27,296 nucleotides of DNA from JBEGQX01 sp041180805 (GCA_041180805.1 JBEGQX010000352.1:1-27296), one strand, 5' to 3'. Counted from the stretch's first letter, positions 16,887 through 25,771 are shown. A program made the numbers and translations. The notes: generated from the letters alone by a model not told the origin.

Positions 16887-17639
16887 TTATTTAGACCTCG
16901 ACTCAATCGAGCTGAGTCTACTTTCTAAATCTCTAATTTTTGAATCTCTTGATTGATTTTCAAAATCTTGGAAGCCATTTGATGTGCCACTCATATTGGT
17001 GGCCGAGGTATTTCCGTTGCTTCCATTACTTCCATTACTGGTATCCGAATTATTTGATTGACCGCCAGCCGAAGTGCCTGTTGGGTTGGAACCGGTAAGA
17101 CCACCTGTGTAAGTGTTCAGCCTAAGGTTGATTATCCTTTCCGCAACCCGGCCGTTGCCATACACCTCGGCAGGATCATGAATGACCACTTGGAAAGGTT
17201 CATGTTCCCGACCTTCCATGTAAGTGTTCATGAATTCCATAATCTTCTCGCTGCGTTTCTGATCCAACTGTTTGCGCTTGTGGCCAAGATCCTTCAGTTC
17301 TGTGTCACCCTGTGCAGTGTTCAACTGGGCAGTCTGCAGGAAAATAACAGAGCATGGTGCTGGGCGCTTGCGGGCCAGCCTTTTCAAATGTTCAGCGCCC
17401 ATGGGGTGCAGGTCTGCCGTATCATCCATGAAGTGGTAATTCCAAACGGTTTGGTCGAGGATCTCGCCATTCCTTACCTGGGGTGCAACCGAGTTCCTTA
17501 CCCCGTTTCTGGCCTGAACGGAATAACGCTTGGGGTAATAAGGATCCACCACATCGCGGTAGCCAAAGCAACCCACCATGCCTGTGAGGCAAGCTCCAAC
17601 CAGCCCAAGTTTCACGAAAGTTTTACCATTGATCGCCAT
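16887..17639 (-). CDS. Lipoprotein of Tad locus, possibly OmpA-like, with low-complexity tail
   Basis: 250 residues from the ATG at 17639, which has an AAGGAGGTG ribosome site; the longer frame to 17798 runs into tadC. The N-terminus MAINGKTFVKLGLVGACLTGMVGC is a lipoprotein-type signal with two possible lipidated cysteines (C17 or C24). The middle (about 70-180) has DLHPMGAEHLKRLARKRPAP and KQLDQKRSEKIMEFMNTYM; the repeating Arg-x-x-x-Leu-Asp/x-x-Arg layout is vaguely like OmpA-type peptidoglycan-binding domains, but the match is weak. A Ser/Gly/Asn-rich stretch follows (two tandem 9-base repeats encode part of it, 17020-17037), then a short C-terminal coiled coil. It sits directly after tadC; it may anchor the pilus machine to peptidoglycan (inference). 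Confidence 0.7.
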   Translation of the reverse strand: MAINGKTFVKLGLVGACLTGMVGCFGYRDVVDPYYPKRYSVQARNGVRNSVAPQVRNGEILDQTVWNYHFMDDTADLHPMGAEHLKRLARKRPAPCSVIFLQTAQLNTAQGDTELKDLGHKRKQLDQKRSEKIMEFMNTYMEGREHEPFQVVIHDPAEVYGNGRVAERIINLRLNTYTGGLTGSNPTGTSAGGQSNNSDTSNGSNGSNGNTSATNMSGTSNGFQDFENQSRDSKIRDLESRLSSIESRSK

Positions 17640-17689
17640 TACCCACCTCCTTGTAAATCCTTCGGTTGCCTTCCATGGCAGCCTTGAAT

Positions 17690-18631
17690 TTAAAACTGTC
17701 CCGACATCATCATCTTGATGGCGGCAGGACCTACCAAAATTACGAATACACCGGGAAATATGAACAAAAGCATCGGGAAAAGCAGTTGCACCGCGCACTT
17801 GGATGCCTTTTCCTCCGCCATCTGTTTTCGTTTGGTTCGCATCGAATCGGACTGCACACGCAACGCGTTAGCGATACTCGCACCAAACCGATCCGCCTGG
17901 ATGATGATGGTGGTAAGGCCGCGCAAATCGTCCACCCCGTTGCGCTCCCCCAGTTCCCTAAGCACATCCTTGCGAGCCTTGCCCACTTGCAGTTGGAAAT
18001 TGCTGGTGCCAAGTTCCTGGCACATTACCCTGGCATGATCCTTCATTTCCTCGCATACACGGCGCATGGCAGCATCCAATCCCAGGCCGCTTTCCACGCA
18101 CACAACCAGCAAATCAATGATGTCCGGCAAGGTTAGGAAGATTTCCTGCTGCCTGGAAGATTTCACAAACGACAGCGCAATCTTGGGCAGATACATTCCC
18201 ATGGCACTGAAGATGATGATGTATTGCAACGAAGTGTATGTGGTGCCGTATTTGTTCAGGTTGTAAATAAGCGCAGGCACCATGAATACCAGCAGAGTGA
18301 TGAAGCGAATGCCCTGAAAAATGCTGACGGCCGCCTCGCTGCGAAAACCCGCATAGGAAAGTTCCTTGCGGATTTCCGAAAGCTCGCCCTCGGACTTGGG
18401 CATCATGGGCGATGCCATGGCCTTGGCGGCGGTCACGATTCCCTGAATGATGTTGGTTTTCTGCTGGAAGGTTGGGTTTTCGTTCTCATCCAAACCCTTC
18501 CTGGTCACCTTTTTCAGGCGCTTGTCCTGTCCGGACGCGGAAGAGGAGAAAAAGCTTAGTGCCGCCCAAATGGCAACCGTAACCAGCACAAAAAGAATCA
18601 GCGGGGTCAGGTCATTGATTAAATCTTCCAT
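17690..18631 (-). CDS. tadC: Tad pilus inner-membrane platform protein TadC
   Basis: 313 residues of the type II secretion F / TadC family, an inner-membrane platform on which the Tad motor ATPase works. An N-terminal membrane helix (LTPLILFVLVTVAIWAALSFF), a second pair near residues 100-145 (ITLLVFMVPALIYNL and YIIIFSAMGMYLP), the T2SSF core (LPDIIDLLVVCVESGLGLDAAM onwards) and a C-terminal pair ending VILVGPAAIKMMMSGQF fit the family. The start at 18631 has AAAGGAGG right behind the tadB stop, so the two are tightly coupled. It normally works with TadB, as here. Confidence 0.93.
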   Translation of the reverse strand: MEDLINDLTPLILFVLVTVAIWAALSFFSSSASGQDKRLKKVTRKGLDENENPTFQQKTNIIQGIVTAAKAMASPMMPKSEGELSEIRKELSYAGFRSEAAVSIFQGIRFITLLVFMVPALIYNLNKYGTTYTSLQYIIIFSAMGMYLPKIALSFVKSSRQQEIFLTLPDIIDLLVVCVESGLGLDAAMRRVCEEMKDHARVMCQELGTSNFQLQVGKARKDVLRELGERNGVDDLRGLTTIIIQADRFGASIANALRVQSDSMRTKRKQMAEEKASKCAVQLLFPMLLFIFPGVFVILVGPAAIKMMMSGQF

Positions 18632-18646
18632 GGCTTTTCCTCCTTT

Positions 18647-19606
18647 CTAAACTTTGATGTCGATGATTTTCTTGATGGCAATGGCACCCAGGATCTGCAT
18701 CACAATCATGGCAGCCAGCATTTTCTTGCCAATATCCGTGGTCCACAGGGGTTCCATGTACGATGGATTGGTGATGCGCAGATACAAAAAAAGCACAATG
18801 GGCATGGCCAACAGAACGGTTCCGCTCATGCGGCCTTCGCCGGTAAGCGCCTGCACCTGACCCAAGATGCGAAATCTTTCGCGCACAATGTAACCAATCT
18901 TGTCCAGGATCTCGGCCAGGTCACCACCTGTCTGCCTCTGAATGGCAACCGAGGTGGCGAAGAATTTCAGATCCAGGCTGGGTACACGGGCGGTCATTTC
19001 TTTCAGGGCATCCTCAATCGTGGTTCCAAGCCTCTGCCTTTCATAGGCCTTGTTGAACTCCGCCCCAATGGGCTCGGCCATTTCCTGGGAAATCACCTGC
19101 AAGCCGGCTGCAAGGCTCTGTCCCGAGCGAAGGGCGCGGGCGAGTAATTCCAACGCCTCGGGAAACTGTGAGGTAAACTTGGCGATGCGGGATTTGCGTT
19201 TCTGAAACAACCATACCCAGGGCAGCGCACCCAGGATCACGCTAACACCCATCACATACGCTGGTAAATCTGCCACCAGTGGAAACGCCACACCCGCCAG
19301 AAAAAGCAACGCCGACACTCCTATCAGGTTCGAGGGAGATATGTTGCAATCTGCCTGCTCAAACAGTTGGTTCAGGGAAATACTTTTGGGCAAGAACCTC
19401 TGTATGAGAGAATCCTTGTCCGACTCGGCGATGGTCTTGCGAATAATGTCGGCCTTCAGGGTTTCTTCCTTGGTGACTTTTCCGGCAATCACATCCAGGC
19501 GATTCTCGATTTTCTTGTTGGGTTGCGGGGTGCTGAACATGAAAACAGTCATCACCAGGGCAACCACCCCGACGAACGCCAAAATTGCGATGATGACCTG
19601 TTCCAC
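18647..19606 (-). CDS. tadB: Tad pilus inner-membrane platform protein TadB
   Basis: 319 residues of the T2SSF/TadB type. Membrane helices are visible at about 3-25, at 96-137 (two spans, LIGVSALLFLAGVAFPL and MGVSVILGALPWVWLF) and in the C-terminal part (TVLLAMPIVLFLYL, then MLAAMIVMQILGAIA). The central conserved region contains FPEALELLARALRSGQSLAAGL and QRQTGGDLAEILDKI, the hallmark of this family. It forms the inner-membrane base that transmits CpaF motion to the pilus. The start at 19606 lies 9 bases after the cpaF stop with only a moderate AAGGA site. Directly followed by tadC. Confidence 0.94.
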   Translation of the reverse strand: MEQVIIAILAFVGVVALVMTVFMFSTPQPNKKIENRLDVIAGKVTKEETLKADIIRKTIAESDKDSLIQRFLPKSISLNQLFEQADCNISPSNLIGVSALLFLAGVAFPLVADLPAYVMGVSVILGALPWVWLFQKRKSRIAKFTSQFPEALELLARALRSGQSLAAGLQVISQEMAEPIGAEFNKAYERQRLGTTIEDALKEMTARVPSLDLKFFATSVAIQRQTGGDLAEILDKIGYIVRERFRILGQVQALTGEGRMSGTVLLAMPIVLFLYLRITNPSYMEPLWTTDIGKKMLAAMIVMQILGAIAIKKIIDIKV

Positions 19607-19615
19607 AACGCCACG

Positions 19616-20977
19616 CTAATCCTTGAGAAGGACCCTTTCCTGGAAAAGATTCGAGGGAAGTTTCACTCCGGCAGCCTCAAGCCGCGAGACAAAGCTGGGT
19701 CGAACGCCTGTGGCCTCGAACTGGCCATAGGCCCTGCCGTTGGCATCGGTGCCATGCTGCTTGTACAGGAAGATATCCTGCATGATGATCATGTCCTGTT
19801 CCATGTTCATCACCTCGGTAATGTGAGTGATCTTTCTGGGGCCACCCTGCAATCGGTTTGCCTGGATGATCAGATCCACCGCCGAGGAAATTTGTTGGCG
19901 CATGGCCTTGATGGGCAACTCCAGCCCGGCCATCATCACCAGGGTTTCAATTCTGGCCTGCGCATCGCGGGGAGTATTGGCATGGATGGTGGTCATGGAA
20001 CCGGCATGGCCGGTGTTCATGGCCTGAAGCATGTCCAGGGTTTCACCACCACGACACTCACCGATGATGATTCTTTCGGGGCGCATACGCAGGGCATTTC
20101 TTACCAGGTCGCGTGCGGTGATTGCACCCTTGCCTTCAATGTTGGGCGGTCGGGTTTCCAACCGTACAATGTGTTCCTGCTGCAACTGCAGTTCCGCGGC
20201 GTCCTCAATGGTGATCACGCGCTCATCGTTGCCAATAAAGCTGGAAAGTGTGTTTAGCAGCGTGGTTTTACCGCAACCCGTGCCACCGCTGATGATCACA
20301 TTCAACCGGGATTTGATACAGGCTTCCATGAAGGTCGCCATCTCGGGTGTAAAAGCCTTGAAATCGATAAGGTTCTGAAGCTTGAGCGGGCTGGATCCAA
20401 ATCGGCGAATACTTACCGAGGGGCCATCCAGTGCAAGCGGCGGGATGATCGCGTTAAAACGGGAACCATCCGGCAAACGGGCGTCCACCATCGGGCAGGT
20501 TTCATCCACCCGGCGGCCCATCTTGGATACGATTCGATCGATGATCTGCAGCAGATGCTCGTTGTCGCGAAACTTCACCTCGCTAAGTGTCATCTTGCCC
20601 CGGCGTTCCACGAAAACTTTTTGCGGGCCGTTGATCAGGATATCGCTTATGGTCTGGTCTTTCAGAAGGATTTCCAGCGGGCCAAAACCCAGCGTTTCAT
20701 CCAGTACCTCGTCAATCAACCGTTCCCTCTCCACGCGGTTGAGAAGCGGGTTTTCCGTGTCGCAAAGGCGTTCCACCACCATGCGCACTTCCTTGCGCAG
20801 GGAATCGCCGGCCAGTTCTGAAACCTTGGAAAGATCCAGCTTGTCCACCAGTTTGCCGTGGATCAACCTCTTGAGTTCATCAAACGACTTGCCACCCTGC
20901 GCGGATGCGGGGTTGTTGCCGGAAAGACTTCCCTGTCCTGCCTGAAAACCGGTTAATCCTCTTTGAAGCCTGGACAT
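19616..20977 (-). CDS. cpaF: Tad pilus motor ATPase CpaF/TadA
   Basis: 453 residues, normal for CpaF. This hexameric cytoplasmic ATPase drives Flp pilus assembly and retraction. Visible: GDGP-type N-terminal part LGFGPLEILLKDQTISDILING, Walker A GGTGCGKTT (231-239), Asp box ITIEDAAELQ (about 256-265), Walker B IIIGECRGGE and His box GHAGSMTTIHANTP (about 323-336). The N-terminal 30 residues are Gly/Ser/Asn-rich. The start at 20977 follows an AGGTT site that overlaps the cpaE stop region. All catalytic blocks are intact, so the gene looks functional. Confidence 0.96.
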   Translation of the reverse strand: MSRLQRGLTGFQAGQGSLSGNNPASAQGGKSFDELKRLIHGKLVDKLDLSKVSELAGDSLRKEVRMVVERLCDTENPLLNRVERERLIDEVLDETLGFGPLEILLKDQTISDILINGPQKVFVERRGKMTLSEVKFRDNEHLLQIIDRIVSKMGRRVDETCPMVDARLPDGSRFNAIIPPLALDGPSVSIRRFGSSPLKLQNLIDFKAFTPEMATFMEACIKSRLNVIISGGTGCGKTTLLNTLSSFIGNDERVITIEDAAELQLQQEHIVRLETRPPNIEGKGAITARDLVRNALRMRPERIIIGECRGGETLDMLQAMNTGHAGSMTTIHANTPRDAQARIETLVMMAGLELPIKAMRQQISSAVDLIIQANRLQGGPRKITHITEVMNMEQDMIIMQDIFLYKQHGTDANGRAYGQFEATGVRPSFVSRLEAAGVKLPSNLFQERVLLKD

Positions 20978-20989
20978 GGATGAACCTCA

Positions 20990-22231
20990 TTAACCTTTCG
21001 AAAACAACGATTGCAGGAAAGATTTTGCCGCCTGTTTTTGAACCGGCTTTCCACAAAGGGTATCCGCCAGTTCCTGATAGTTTTGCTGGATCTTGGAATG
21101 GGGCGCGCTCATGATCAGTGGAACCCCATTGTTCTTTGATTCCATCATCGCCTTGTGGTCGTTGGGAATTTCCCAGAAGAACGGCCTGCCCAGTATCTCG
21201 AGTGCCTTTTCCCTCGTAATTTCGGTGACCATGCCCACGCGGTTTAACACCACCCGCACCTTGTCGCGCAGCATGGGGTCTGCATCCAGGGTGGATAATG
21301 TTCGAAGCGCATTGCGAAGGCTGGTTAATTCCAGTTGCACAATCATCAGTATCATATCGGCCATCTTCAGGGCGGTGACATCCGTGGGGCGGAAACCCTT
21401 GCTAAGATCAAGAACCACGTGCGTATGGCTTGCCCGAAGCAGGGAAAGAATTCTTTCCAGGTGTTCCTCGGTGATCTGGGTTGCCTCCTCGACATTGATT
21501 GGGTGGGGCAGCAAATACAACCCCGAAGCATGCTTGCTAAGCGACCTGCTTAGGAATGTCATATCCAGTCTGGTGATGTTGGCCGCCAGATCGCCGATGG
21601 TGTAATCGCCGTTAAGGTCCAGGGCAACATCTGCATCGCCTAGCGCAAGATCCAAATCCACCAAAACCACTTTATGATGCGGGTCTGCGGCGATGGTGGC
21701 AGCCAGGTTCACCGAGGTGCTTGTGCAACCCACACCACCACGCGAACCCAGAACGGCAATGGTTAAAGGCGCGACCTTCGGGGCGCTTGGGCTTTTTGAT
21801 GAACCATTATTGGGAATCGAAATTCGTTCCAGTCGGCGCAAGACTTCTGTCAGTTCTTCAACCCTGCAAGGCAGTGTGAGAAATTCCTTGGCGCCAGATC
21901 TAAGGGCGCGCAGAATGGCCTGGCCATCATCACGAATGCTAACCGCAAGGATACCCACCTGCGGCATCTCCTGGTTAAGGCGGGAAATGGCCATGCAGGC
22001 TTTCTCAAGATCCGCATCAATGGAAACCACAACAATATGGGGAAGTTCCTGGTTGTGCAGCACTTCCTGCAGGAAATCATACTTCGTGCATTCCGCCTGC
22101 AGCCAAATCCAGGGTAGGCCCAAAAACTGGCCGCGCAATGTTTCGCGGCTTCGTTCCACGGGATCCAAAATCACCAACCTGAGAAGTTGATTTTCGCCAG
22201 CGTGTTCAGAATTCCCCGGTTGAAGCATCAT
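20990..22231 (-). CDS. cpaE: CpaE/TadZ-like pilus localisation ATPase, degenerate P-loop
   Basis: 413 residues. Residues about 18-135 form a receiver-like domain (LRLVILDPVERSRETLRG to LPCRVEELTEVLRRLE), but the stretch that should carry the phospho-acceptor reads IVVVSIDAD, so phosphorylation is doubtful. The second half is a MinD/ParA ATPase: GSRGGVGCTSTS (162-173) in place of the deviant Walker A KGGxGKT, so the usual Lys residues are Arg and Cys, then VVLVDLDLALGDAD. This atypical P-loop is common in CpaE/TadZ proteins, which place the pilus machine at a cell pole or site. The C-terminal end is Lys/Gln-rich. The start at 22231 has an AAGG site. Confidence 0.9.
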   Translation of the reverse strand: MMLQPGNSEHAGENQLLRLVILDPVERSRETLRGQFLGLPWIWLQAECTKYDFLQEVLHNQELPHIVVVSIDADLEKACMAISRLNQEMPQVGILAVSIRDDGQAILRALRSGAKEFLTLPCRVEELTEVLRRLERISIPNNGSSKSPSAPKVAPLTIAVLGSRGGVGCTSTSVNLAATIAADPHHKVVLVDLDLALGDADVALDLNGDYTIGDLAANITRLDMTFLSRSLSKHASGLYLLPHPINVEEATQITEEHLERILSLLRASHTHVVLDLSKGFRPTDVTALKMADMILMIVQLELTSLRNALRTLSTLDADPMLRDKVRVVLNRVGMVTEITREKALEILGRPFFWEIPNDHKAMMESKNNGVPLIMSAPHSKIQQNYQELADTLCGKPVQKQAAKSFLQSLFSKG

Positions 22232-22274
22232 TTTCGCGCCTTGGTTAAAGATGGGCCCTTGGATAAACCATAGC

Positions 22275-24563
22275 TTATTTTACTGCGGATTGTGTTTTTT
22301 TGGTCGGAAATAATGTGCTGGTCTTGTTAGATCCAGTTGCTGGTTTGGAAGGTTGAATATTGTCTGAAGTCACTCCATTAAGGTCCGGCAAAGTTTGAAT
22401 GGGCATTTCCCTTCCCTGGCTATTCAAAAAGTTAGGAATGCTTCCTGAAGGAACCTTTGACGAAGGGTTAACTTTTTCCAAAGTGCTAACTTTGCCGGAG
22501 TTAGATACGGGTTTGGCAGGTATCTCGTTGGAATCGATAATCATTGGGCTGGGTAAACTGTTGGGTTCCATGGTTGAGGTCTTTTCCTTTACAGGAAGCA
22601 AAGGGTAACCCGGAACACGAGATTCGCCACTTTCAGCATCCAGCGCCGGGCCATTGCGGAAGGCGGGTATGTACCTGCGGTTCTGCACCACCTTGCGGGG
22701 GCCACGAGGCGCTTCCAGAATACCTTCCAGAAACAGCTCGAAGTCATCTGGCGAGCGGGTTTCCATTCCGGGCAGAACCTTGTTAACCTGATCGCAAGAT
22801 TGTGGATCCACCAGATGGGGAGTTACCAGAACCACCACTTCCTGTTCGGTTTCGGTAAATTCTTTGGTGCTGAACAGCACGCCCAGGAATGGCAAGTCGC
22901 CCAACACAGGCAGTTTCACGGTGGCACCCCGTAGTTCATTCTGGATTAATCCACCGATTACCAAGGTCTGGCCTGCTTCCATTTCCACAGTGGCACTTAC
23001 GCGCTTGTCATCAAACCCCGGCACAAAGCCAAAGCTGGTATTGATACCCAAACTGTTATTCACACTGCGAACCCTGGGTTGAACATCCAGTTGAATCTTT
23101 CCATTCCCCATTACCACGGGAAGGAATCGCAAATCGGTTCCAACTTCTTCAAATGCGGCACCTGGGCCATTCACACCAGAAGCACCGCTAAGAACAGCCT
23201 GCCTGCCACCCACAAGGAAGGTTGCTTCCTTGCCACTTGAGGTTACCAGCTTGGGTTCTGCCAAAAGTTTGGAACAATTTTCCGTTCTAAGGGCTTGGAG
23301 GAAACCTAAGAAACCAGAGTTAGAATTAATAACTCCAAATGGAACATTGGCATTGGTTATACTGTTTATCAAACCATTCGCCGCCAAAGAGCTTCCCGTA
23401 GCACTCGCACTTGTCGCATTCAAGGCATTTGGTGCCGAGGCTAATCCTCCCAGAGTGCTACCGATAAACGAGCTATTTCTGGAAGCCAGAAAATTGAAAC
23501 CAAGCTGCCGGAATTCACTGCGCGAAACTTGGGCCACCACTACATCCAACTGAACCTGCTGACTTCCCGCCACCCTGATGGCGTTAATAATCCTCGGTGA
23601 AACGGTTTGGGTGTTTTGAACGCTGGCTTGGTTTATTTGCGGCTGGCCAACGCCGGAAATACCTGGCGCAGGGTTCATATTACCTTGGTTATTGAAGAAA
23701 GTTGGGTCCACTACATTGGTAACTAAATTGATGATGGTATTCACATCCTCGGCCTTGCTCACAAAACCAGATACCACCACCGAATTGCGATTTGCTGGAA
23801 TGACCTCTATTTTGGAATCCGGGGAAACCTTGCGAATCAGGTCGTTTAAGCTTTGCAGATTAAATGCTGGAGCAGGCGGGGATGGTTGTTGTTCGGGGGT
23901 ATCAGCACTTGCGGAAAACTTTATGCCATTGATTACCTTGGCTGATACAGTAACCACCTTTTTTCCATTGATTTCCAAATCATAAACTGGACCTTCGCCG
24001 GCGGCACCTTTTTCCATGTACTTGGGATCCACTATTTTGCTGGCAAATCTCAGAATGACGGACATCTCATCCGGACTGCTTACTTCCCCCTGAATATAAA
24101 TCGAGTCGGTGGTGATCGGCGTTATTTCAAGTTTGTTTTTTGGAAACGCATTGGTGATCAGCTTTTTGAGGTTATCCAAATCCAGGGTGGATATTTGCAG
24201 ATTCTTGACATTGGTCACCGGGGATTGTTGGCGCAAAACATAAATGGATAGTTGTTCCACTGGAGCATCCGGATCCACACTGACCAATTCCACCAGGGCG
24301 GTGCCTTCCCCGATACCCTTCAGAAAGATGGAGGTGGGGTCATCAATCACATCGCGAATCTGAACGACTGTGTTATCAAAAGTTCTGGCCGTTTTGATCG
24401 GTTTTTTGTTTTTCGCCTGAATCTTGATGGTGAAATCCACCGGGATGGAATAATCCGGCTGCAAAACTTTCTGGAATGCCAGTGTCATGGTGGAAACCAG
24501 CATGACTGTAAGGCATGCCAGCGCCATCCATCGAGCAGCTTGGAAGAAATGTTGTGTTCGCAT
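22275..24563 (-). CDS. cpaC: Tad pilus outer-membrane secretin CpaC/RcpA, with long tail
   Basis: 762 residues, longer than typical CpaC. A signal peptide is present (WMALACLTVMLVSTMTLAF). The N-terminal pilus-formation domain (about 40-115) is followed by two related BON/N-type repeats (about 125-182 and 234-290; each ends in ...VDP). The secretin core runs from about 330 to 587, ending KLPVLGDLPFLGVLFSTKEF and VVVLVTPHLVDP. An Ala/Ser/Asn-rich insertion (about 360-410) and a Ser/Pro/Asn-rich C-terminal tail of about 175 residues (after 587) are unusual. It should form the outer-membrane ring through which the Flp pilus passes. It lies 52 bases after cpaB and 43 before cpaE. Confidence 0.93.
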   Translation of the reverse strand: MRTQHFFQAARWMALACLTVMLVSTMTLAFQKVLQPDYSIPVDFTIKIQAKNKKPIKTARTFDNTVVQIRDVIDDPTSIFLKGIGEGTALVELVSVDPDAPVEQLSIYVLRQQSPVTNVKNLQISTLDLDNLKKLITNAFPKNKLEITPITTDSIYIQGEVSSPDEMSVILRFASKIVDPKYMEKGAAGEGPVYDLEINGKKVVTVSAKVINGIKFSASADTPEQQPSPPAPAFNLQSLNDLIRKVSPDSKIEVIPANRNSVVVSGFVSKAEDVNTIINLVTNVVDPTFFNNQGNMNPAPGISGVGQPQINQASVQNTQTVSPRIINAIRVAGSQQVQLDVVVAQVSRSEFRQLGFNFLASRNSSFIGSTLGGLASAPNALNATSASATGSSLAANGLINSITNANVPFGVINSNSGFLGFLQALRTENCSKLLAEPKLVTSSGKEATFLVGGRQAVLSGASGVNGPGAAFEEVGTDLRFLPVVMGNGKIQLDVQPRVRSVNNSLGINTSFGFVPGFDDKRVSATVEMEAGQTLVIGGLIQNELRGATVKLPVLGDLPFLGVLFSTKEFTETEQEVVVLVTPHLVDPQSCDQVNKVLPGMETRSPDDFELFLEGILEAPRGPRKVVQNRRYIPAFRNGPALDAESGESRVPGYPLLPVKEKTSTMEPNSLPSPMIIDSNEIPAKPVSNSGKVSTLEKVNPSSKVPSGSIPNFLNSQGREMPIQTLPDLNGVTSDNIQPSKPATGSNKTSTLFPTKKTQSAVK

Positions 24564-24575
24564 CCTTGCGTTCCT

Positions 24576-24600
24576 AAAAAGTCCGGCGATTTCCTTCGCC
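24576..24600 (-). terminator. Weak hairpin/U-run between cpaB and cpaC, possible attenuator
   Basis: On the minus strand GGCGA, loop AGGAAA, TCGCC (24585-24600) is a 5-bp GC-rich stem followed after four bases by TTTTT (24576-24580). The stem is short, so termination would be partial at best. It could tune cpaC and later genes relative to cpaB. Confidence 0.22.
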
Positions 24601-24615
24601 TTGGTGTTTTGGCCC

Positions 24616-25599
24616 CTAGTTATCCTTCTGATCCCCAGGGGTTGAGTTATTCTTTAGTACTTCCTCTGTGGCGGGCGCAGAGGTTTCTGCGTCCACGCTT
24701 GCCGTGGGTCTGCCACGGTCCTGCCGGAAACGGGTATGCCATTTGCCTTTTTCATCCTGGTAAAATTCCACAGTTTCCGCGGAAGAGGAACCACCCTTTG
24801 GGTCTTTGACATCAAGGATTACCAAGGTGTGGGTTTGTTTTTGGAGTACGGTGGCCTTGGGTTTGACAACCTCAGGTTCCTTTTTGCCAACCTCGGGAAT
24901 TGGAACCACCGCCTTGATCTCATCCGGGTTCAGCTTCACCGTTTTGGTGTTCACTTCCTCGTTGTCGCCAATGGCACGGGCGCTCAGTTTAATTTCGCCG
25001 GAAGTCTTCCAAATGGTGAGTATCTGGGATTGTTCAGGTGTTACTTCCAAGGTAACGGTGTTTTCCACCAGGGAGTGCTTGTCATCACTCTGAAGGGTGG
25101 ATTTGTCACCCACCGCAAGTACGCGAATGTTTTGCATGAAAGTTTGGGCTTCGGAATTGCCATTGGGAAGGCGCTTCATGCCAATCAGATCCACATAAGA
25201 TCCCGGACGAATAAAACCACCCGCCAGGGATTCCGCATTCACCGTAAGGCCGAACAGGCGCTTGCCCTTCTCAGGTTCCAAGAATTGCTGGTTGGCAGCC
25301 AGAATATCATCCAAGGTTACATAGTTTTCCTCGGATATGGATTTGTTCAGGCGTTTGTCCTTGATTTGTTCGAAGGCAAGCAGGGCTTTGGGTGGTTGCG
25401 AGCCTTTGGGCACTTGCTTCAAGGCAAAATACTTCTCCGGATCGGAAATTTTTTCCCGAAGGGGAACTTTCGTCTTACTCCAAAGCACCTCAACCATTTC
25501 AGGCCCTTTGTTTTTATTACGGTTCATGTTCAGGGTCAGGTACGCAGCAGCCAACCCGCAAAAAACCGCCAAAACTCCGACCAACATTCTGGGATTCAT
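24616..25599 (-). CDS. cpaB: Tad pilus assembly protein CpaB/RcpC
   Basis: 327 residues from the ATG at 25599, preceded by AAGGTGGG; a longer frame to 25674 has a poorer start and no family similarity. The N-terminus MNPRMLVGVLAVFCGLAAAYLTL is one membrane anchor. A SAF-type segment (about 36-105) and the RcpC domain (about 113-235: RLFGLTVNAESLAGGFIRPG, then VENTVTLEVTPEQSQIL) are clear. A hydrophilic tail ends in EVLKNNSTPGDQKDN. CpaB is periplasmic and helps the secretin; it is next to cpaC as usual. It is preceded by an unusually long, structured leader after cpaA. Confidence 0.92.
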   Translation of the reverse strand: MNPRMLVGVLAVFCGLAAAYLTLNMNRNKNKGPEMVEVLWSKTKVPLREKISDPEKYFALKQVPKGSQPPKALLAFEQIKDKRLNKSISEENYVTLDDILAANQQFLEPEKGKRLFGLTVNAESLAGGFIRPGSYVDLIGMKRLPNGNSEAQTFMQNIRVLAVGDKSTLQSDDKHSLVENTVTLEVTPEQSQILTIWKTSGEIKLSARAIGDNEEVNTKTVKLNPDEIKAVVPIPEVGKKEPEVVKPKATVLQKQTHTLVILDVKDPKGGSSSAETVEFYQDEKGKWHTRFRQDRGRPTASVDAETSAPATEEVLKNNSTPGDQKDN

Positions 25600-25708
25600 A
25601 AGCCCACCTTTGGTATCTTTCCGCACAATTTGCACGGGGAACCACAAAAGCGGAACATCCCACATGCATAGCATCGGTTGGAAAGCCTGTTAAACTTTAC
25701 CGGTTATT

Positions 25709-25729
25709 CCGTAATTGCTAATTATCCGG
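25709..25729 (-). repeat. Hairpin 3 of the cpaB leader
   Basis: Reading the minus strand, CCG, a GA bulge, TAATT, loop AGC, AATTA, CGG gives an 8-bp stem with one 2-base bulge. It lies 110-130 bases before the cpaB ATG. Visible symmetry only; function unknown. Confidence 0.35.
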
Positions 25730-25731
25730 TT

Positions 25732-25771
25732 TAAAATAGCTAGACTGGGAAAGAAAGGTGACCCAGATAGC
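25732..25771 (-). terminator. Hairpin 2 of the cpaB leader, followed by TATTTT
   Basis: On the minus strand GCTA, small internal loop, CTGGG, a 12-base loop, CCCAG, internal loop, TAGC (25739-25771) makes a 9-bp stem, followed by TATTTTAAA. The T-run is interrupted, so it may be a weak terminator ending the cpaA transcript or part of a regulatory RNA. Confidence 0.33.

Noticed and set aside
17020..17037. Tandem 9-base repeat in the lipoprotein gene
   Set aside because: Only two units, explained by the Ser-Asn-Gly repeats of the protein; not an independent element.
17058..17687. 209-codon plus-strand frame
   Set aside because: Antisense to the lipoprotein gene, which has a strong ribosome site and a lipoprotein signal; no motif in the shadow.
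19367..20257. 296-codon plus-strand frame
   Set aside because: Antisense to tadB and cpaF; His/Gly-rich reversed-frame composition, no credible start.
24736..25671. 311-codon plus-strand frame
   Set aside because: Antisense to cpaB, whose domains are clear; Phe/Gly/His-rich and without recognised motifs.
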